Shown here: one piece after another, positions 37,300-41,354 of the stretch
Layout: every line of letters starts with the position of its first letter
Position numbering within the stretch: the first letter of the stretch is position 1
NCBI RefSeq assembly: GCF_025362455.1
Contig: NZ_JANYGJ010000030.1
Span: 1 to 41,354, forward strand
Length of the DNA stretch: 41,354 nucleotides
Direction: 5' to 3'
Origin: Deinococcus sp.
GTDB taxonomy: Bacteria > Deinococcota > Deinococci > Deinococcales > Deinococcaceae
Translations under genes and position numbers: made by a program
Notes under the pieces: generated by a model
Seen by the model: only the letters and a program-made list of their open reading frames with translations
What the model was told of the DNA's origin: nothing
The model's database searches: none

Positions 37300-38709
37300 A
37301 TGACGACTCTCATCCCCTTCATCACCGTGATCGGCGCGGGCCTGGCCGGTTCCGAGGCCGCGCTGGCCGCCGCCCGGCTGGGCGTTCACGTTCACCTCTA
37401 CGAGATGCGGCCCGTCAAGATGACCCCGGCGCACCGCAGCGGCAATTTCGCCGAACTGGTGTGCAGCAATTCATTGGGCGGCCAGGGCGAGTTGCAGGCC
37501 AAGGGGCTGCTGCAAAGCGAGATGCGCTCGGTGGGCAGCGCCGTGATGCAGGCCGCCGACGCCTCGCGCCTGCCCGCCGGGGGCGCCCTGGCCGTCGAGC
37601 GCGAGGGCTTTTCCGAGCGGATGACGGGCGCCGTGCGCTCGCACCCGAACATCACCGTCCACGGCGAGGAGGTCACCGGGTTGCCGGAAGGGTACACGGT
37701 GATCGCCACCGGCCCGCTGACCGCCGAGGCACTGGCCGCCGAGTTGACAAAGCTGACCGGCGAGGATCAACTGGCCTTCTACGACGCCGCCGCGCCGGTC
37801 ATCGCCTTTGAGAGCATCGACATGGAGGTGGCGTTTAGGGCCGGGCGCTACGAGCAGAGTGCGGACTACATCAACTGCCCGATGACCAGGGAGCAGTACG
37901 AGGCGTTCTACGCGGCGCTGGAAACCGCCCGCAGCCACACCCCGCACGACTGGGAAAAGCTGGAATTCTTCGAGGGCTGCATGCCCATCGAGGAGATCGC
38001 CCGCCGGGGCAAGGAGACCCCGCGTTTCGGCCCCATGAAACCGCGTGGCCTGACCGATCCGCGCACAGGCCGCTGGCCCTACGCCGCCGTGCAACTGCGC
38101 CAGGAGGATCAGGAAGGCCGGATGTGGTCGCTGGTCGGCTTCCAGACCGGGCTGAAATGGGGCGACCAGAAGGCGGTGGTGCAGCTCATTCCGGGCCTGG
38201 AAAACGCCGAGATTCTGCGCTACGGCGTGATGCACCGCAACACCTACCTCAACGCGCCGCGCGTGCTGGACGCCGCCCTGGAGCTGAGAGATCGGCCCGG
38301 AACCTTCGTGGCGGGCGTGCTGGCGGGCACCGAGGGCTACCTGGAATCGGCGGCGACCGGCTGGCTGGCCGGAACCAACGCCGCGCGCGCCGCGCTGGGC
38401 CTGGGCAAACTGGTGCCGCCCCAGGAGAGCATGCTCGGCGGCCTGACCCGCTACCTGGAGAGCGCCAACCCCAAGAATTTCCAGCCGATGAACGTCAACT
38501 GGGCGCTGGTGCCGGAGATTCCCGCGACTGACCCGATTTATGCCGGAGGCCGCAAGAAGCTGGGCAAGCGCGAGAAACGGCCCGTGATGTACCGGCGCGG
38601 CCTGGGCGCCTTCGTAGACTGGGCGCAGGACGCGGGGATGGACGTGACGCTGCCGCCTGAGCCGGTGACCGTACTGGGTGAGGAAACCCTGGTGGCTGCG
38701 CCCGCGTAA
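37300..38709 (+). CDS. trmFO: tRNA (uracil-54-C5)-methyltransferase, folate/FAD-dependent
   Basis: 469 residues. An N-terminal FAD fold reads VIGAGLAGSEAALAAARLG (GAGLAG at 12-17). The active cysteines known in the family are at Cys55 (VCSNSLGG) and Cys227 (FFEGCMPIEE). MRPVKMTPAH and the late GTEGYLESAATGW are also family landmarks. It methylates U54 in the T loop of tRNA, using methylene-tetrahydrofolate and reduced FAD. The gene sits downstream of MITE copy D. Two tiny genes follow almost without gap. Confidence 0.98.
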   Translation: MTTLIPFITVIGAGLAGSEAALAAARLGVHVHLYEMRPVKMTPAHRSGNFAELVCSNSLGGQGELQAKGLLQSEMRSVGSAVMQAADASRLPAGGALAVEREGFSERMTGAVRSHPNITVHGEEVTGLPEGYTVIATGPLTAEALAAELTKLTGEDQLAFYDAAAPVIAFESIDMEVAFRAGRYEQSADYINCPMTREQYEAFYAALETARSHTPHDWEKLEFFEGCMPIEEIARRGKETPRFGPMKPRGLTDPRTGRWPYAAVQLRQEDQEGRMWSLVGFQTGLKWGDQKAVVQLIPGLENAEILRYGVMHRNTYLNAPRVLDAALELRDRPGTFVAGVLAGTEGYLESAATGWLAGTNAARAALGLGKLVPPQESMLGGLTRYLESANPKNFQPMNVNWALVPEIPATDPIYAGGRKKLGKREKRPVMYRRGLGAFVDWAQDAGMDVTLPPEPVTVLGEETLVAAPA

Positions 38710-38716
38710 GGTAAGC

Positions 38717-38878
38717 ATGAGCATTATTTTGAGCTTTCTGGGCGAGCTGTTCTTCGAGTTTTTTGTCTGCGTCGTGATGGACGGCCTCAGAGAAAGTCTG
38801 TTTCACAGGCGCGACCAGCGTGGGCCGGATGCCCTGAGAAGGCAGCGGCTGGCAAGGCGCCCGCAGGGCCGACGTTAA
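38717..38878 (+). CDS. Small hydrophobic/basic protein 1 after trmFO
   Basis: 53 residues from ATG 38717, 7 bases after the trmFO stop. The N-terminus is hydrophobic (MSIILSFLGELFFEFFVCVV, likely a membrane helix or amphipathic segment); the C-terminus is Arg-rich. AAGGTAAGC before the ATG may serve as a ribosome site. It resembles the third ORF (39119-39270) around FFVCVVMDGLRESLF. Unknown function; could be a small membrane-active peptide. Confidence 0.5.
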   Translation: MSIILSFLGELFFEFFVCVVMDGLRESLFHRRDQRGPDALRRQRLARRPQGRR

Positions 38879-38882
38879 GGTC

Positions 38883-39122
38883 ATGGACGACCTCATCGCC
38901 TGGCTGCTCGGTGCCATCGTCAATCTCGTCTGGGACGCCGTAGCAGGCAAGGAGAGCGAGCAGGCAGTCGTCACCCAGGCCCGAAAAACAGACGGGGCCA
39001 GCATGCGGGCGGCGCGGCTCGACCTGTATGGTGCGAGCCTGGCTGGTGGGAGCGCTGGCATGAATGTCCACCGCCGCTCCAGCCAGCGTCCGAGGCACCG
39101 ACCACCGACGAGGAGAAGATGA
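38883..39122 (+). CDS. Small protein 2 after trmFO
   Basis: 79 residues from ATG 38883, 4 bases after the previous stop, with AAGG just before the ATG. A short hydrophobic amphipathic N-terminus (MDDLIAWLLGAIVNLVWDAV) is followed by a charged and then Arg/Pro-rich tail. The stop TGA overlaps the ATG of the third ORF. The tail composition could result from a chance open frame; the N-terminus and tight spacing argue for a gene. Confidence 0.5.
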   Translation: MDDLIAWLLGAIVNLVWDAVAGKESEQAVVTQARKTDGASMRAARLDLYGASLAGGSAGMNVHRRSSQRPRHRPPTRRR

Positions 39123-39270
39123 GCTTCATCGACACTGTGGTCAATTTCTGGTGGGCCGATTTTTCGTGAAGGTCGTCTGGGACAGACTGGTCAACCTGTT
39201 CCGAGGACGGCAGGTGACCCGGCCTGATCCCAGAGAGAAGTACCGCTCCCCGCGCCGTAACGGAAGATAG
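39119..39270 (+). pseudogene. Small protein 3 after trmFO, frameshifted at a T run
   Basis: ATG 39119 follows AGGAG (39111-39115) and overlaps the previous stop. It reads MSFIDTVVNFWWADF, then hits a TGA at 39169-39171. A run of five T (39160-39164) lies at the break; with six T the frame continues DFFVKVVWDRLVNLFRGRQ to the stop at 39270, giving about 50 residues. The continued form aligns with small protein 1 (FFVCVVMDGLRESLF against FFVKVVWDRLVNLF). Either a one-base loss has broken it, or slippage at the T run makes some full-length product. Confidence 0.65.
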
Positions 39271-39358
39271 CGCCGCCGAGCCGGTACAATCTCCTTGCTG
39301 AGAAACAAGGTCTGGTTTGCTGTCTGCGCTGGCGCCTTGTTGCCCTGGAGGAAATACG

Positions 39359-39880
39359 GTGAACCCCGAAGACCTGAAAAAGATGCTGGACGCCCTGAGC
39401 GTCGCCGATGTGCGCGAATTTACCCTCAAGACCGGCGAGTTCGACCTGAGCCTCCGGCGCGGCCCGCAGGCCATGCAGGGCGCTCCGGCTGGCCCGGCGC
39501 CGATTGCTCCCCTGGCCCCCATGCAGACGGCTGCCCCGTCCAGCCCGGCTCAGGCGACGGCGCCCAGCCAGTCGGTCAGCGACCCAATCACCCCGGAGGC
39601 CGCCCCCAGTGCAGCACCAGCGGCGCCCAGTCCGACCAAAGCCACCGGCACGCCGCTGAAAGCGCCCATCGTGGGCACGTTTTACCTCAGCAGCAGCCCG
39701 GACGCGCCCGCGTTCGTCAAGGTCGGTGACCGGGTGGAGGCGGGCCAGGTGCTGTGCATCATCGAGGCCATGAAGCTGATGAACGAGATCGAGGCCGAGA
39801 CCGCTGGCACCGTCCGCGAGATCCTGGTCAAGAACGCCGAGCCCGTCGAGTACGGCCAGACGCTATTCCTGATCGAGTAG
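39359..39880 (+). CDS. accB: Biotin carboxyl carrier protein of acetyl-CoA carboxylase
   Basis: 173 residues from GTG 39359, with GGAGGAA (39347-39353) 5 nt upstream. The N-terminal helix (MNPEDLKKMLDALSV) precedes a long Ala/Pro linker (about 45-100), then the biotinyl domain with VGTFYLSSSPDAPAFVKVGD and the biotin Lys in EAMKLMNE. It carries the carboxyl group between the two half-reactions of acetyl-CoA carboxylase in fatty-acid synthesis. It is followed after 137 bp by accC, with an unusual inverted-repeat spacer. Confidence 0.97.
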   Translation: MNPEDLKKMLDALSVADVREFTLKTGEFDLSLRRGPQAMQGAPAGPAPIAPLAPMQTAAPSSPAQATAPSQSVSDPITPEAAPSAAPAAPSPTKATGTPLKAPIVGTFYLSSSPDAPAFVKVGDRVEAGQVLCIIEAMKLMNEIEAETAGTVREILVKNAEPVEYGQTLFLIE

Positions 39881-39895
39881 GTACGAGATGAAAAA

Positions 39896-39983
39896 AGTAC
39901 GGAGTGAAAAGAAGTACGGAGTACTGAGAAAGGTCATTTCCACCGTCTCCCTTCTTCCTCAGTACTCGTCACTCCGTACTCGT
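39896..39983. repeat. Nested inverted repeats between accB and accC
   Basis: AGTACGGAGTGA (39896-39907) pairs perfectly with TCACTCCGTACT (39969-39980), and inside it AGTACTGAG (39920-39928) pairs perfectly with CTCAGTACT (39958-39966). The result is a long two-step stem in the mRNA between two subunits of one enzyme. AGTACGGAGT also occurs as a direct repeat on the left arm (39896 and 39913). Confidence 0.85.
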
Positions 39984-40017
39984 TCCCTGAGCCTCCCGCT
40001 GGTTTGAAGGAAGTGGC

Positions 40018-41354
<1,337 letters not shown>

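Overview
The window looks like a chromosomal segment of a Deinococcus-lineage bacterium. The DNA is GC-rich with strong G/C third positions. A 17-bp palindrome of the radiation/desiccation response (DdrO-operator) type precedes gyrA. There is a close match to the Deinococcus CRP-family regulator DdrI. Many genes have a TANNNT -10 box 5-7 nt before their ATG, as expected of the leaderless mRNAs common in this genus. Identifications rest on recognising motifs and families by eye; no database search was run.

Layout: 1-1412 holds an ECF sigma factor, its membrane anti-sigma factor (cut by the window edge) and a small membrane protein. 1595-5816 is a complete polyamine ABC transporter read leftwards (potA-potB-potC-potD). 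6001-6608 is a MazEF-type toxin-antitoxin pair, facing an HD-domain gene broken by a 13-bp tandem duplication. 7407-10009 is gyrA with its damage-response operator. 10603-11291 is the ddrI-like regulator. Next come degV, a small HNH protein, pyrD, an Rrf2/IscR-like regulator and a large membrane Fe-S oxidoreductase (EtfD-like) with a repetitive W/K/P tail. 18632-20791 is a MoxR ATPase with a VWA/metallopeptidase partner. 20825-21585 is a Phd/RelE-type toxin-antitoxin pair. A HAD phosphatase, a HEAT/LRV repeat protein and two GH43 glycosidases (one exported, one cytoplasmic) follow. 25976-30561 holds aroE and a 1212-residue sensor kinase. 31225-33369 is phoH, interrupted by a 370-residue intein with the residues expected of the class 3 splicing mechanism. 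33453-36617 carries small exported proteins, a Cof-type phosphatase and a CAP-domain lipoprotein. 37300-41354 is trmFO, three tandem tiny ORFs (the last frameshifted on a T run), accB and most of accC.

The spaces between genes are rich in repeats. There are four copies of a 127-bp MITE-like element bounded by TA and an 8-bp inverted repeat. One copy supplies the stop codon of the Rrf2 gene and another supplies half of the likely -10 box of trmFO. Other repeats are a separate short interspersed family (three copies, one partial), heptanucleotide arrays, 15/16-bp minisatellites and several stem-loop elements. No tRNA, rRNA, CRISPR array or complete insertion sequence was seen.

The items that most deserve a second look are the PhoH intein, the MITE family with its inverted hairpin centre, the 13-bp duplication in the HD gene, the small-ORF cluster after trmFO, the repeat-derived ORF that joins potB to potC, and the KW-repeat tail on the Fe-S oxidoreductase.
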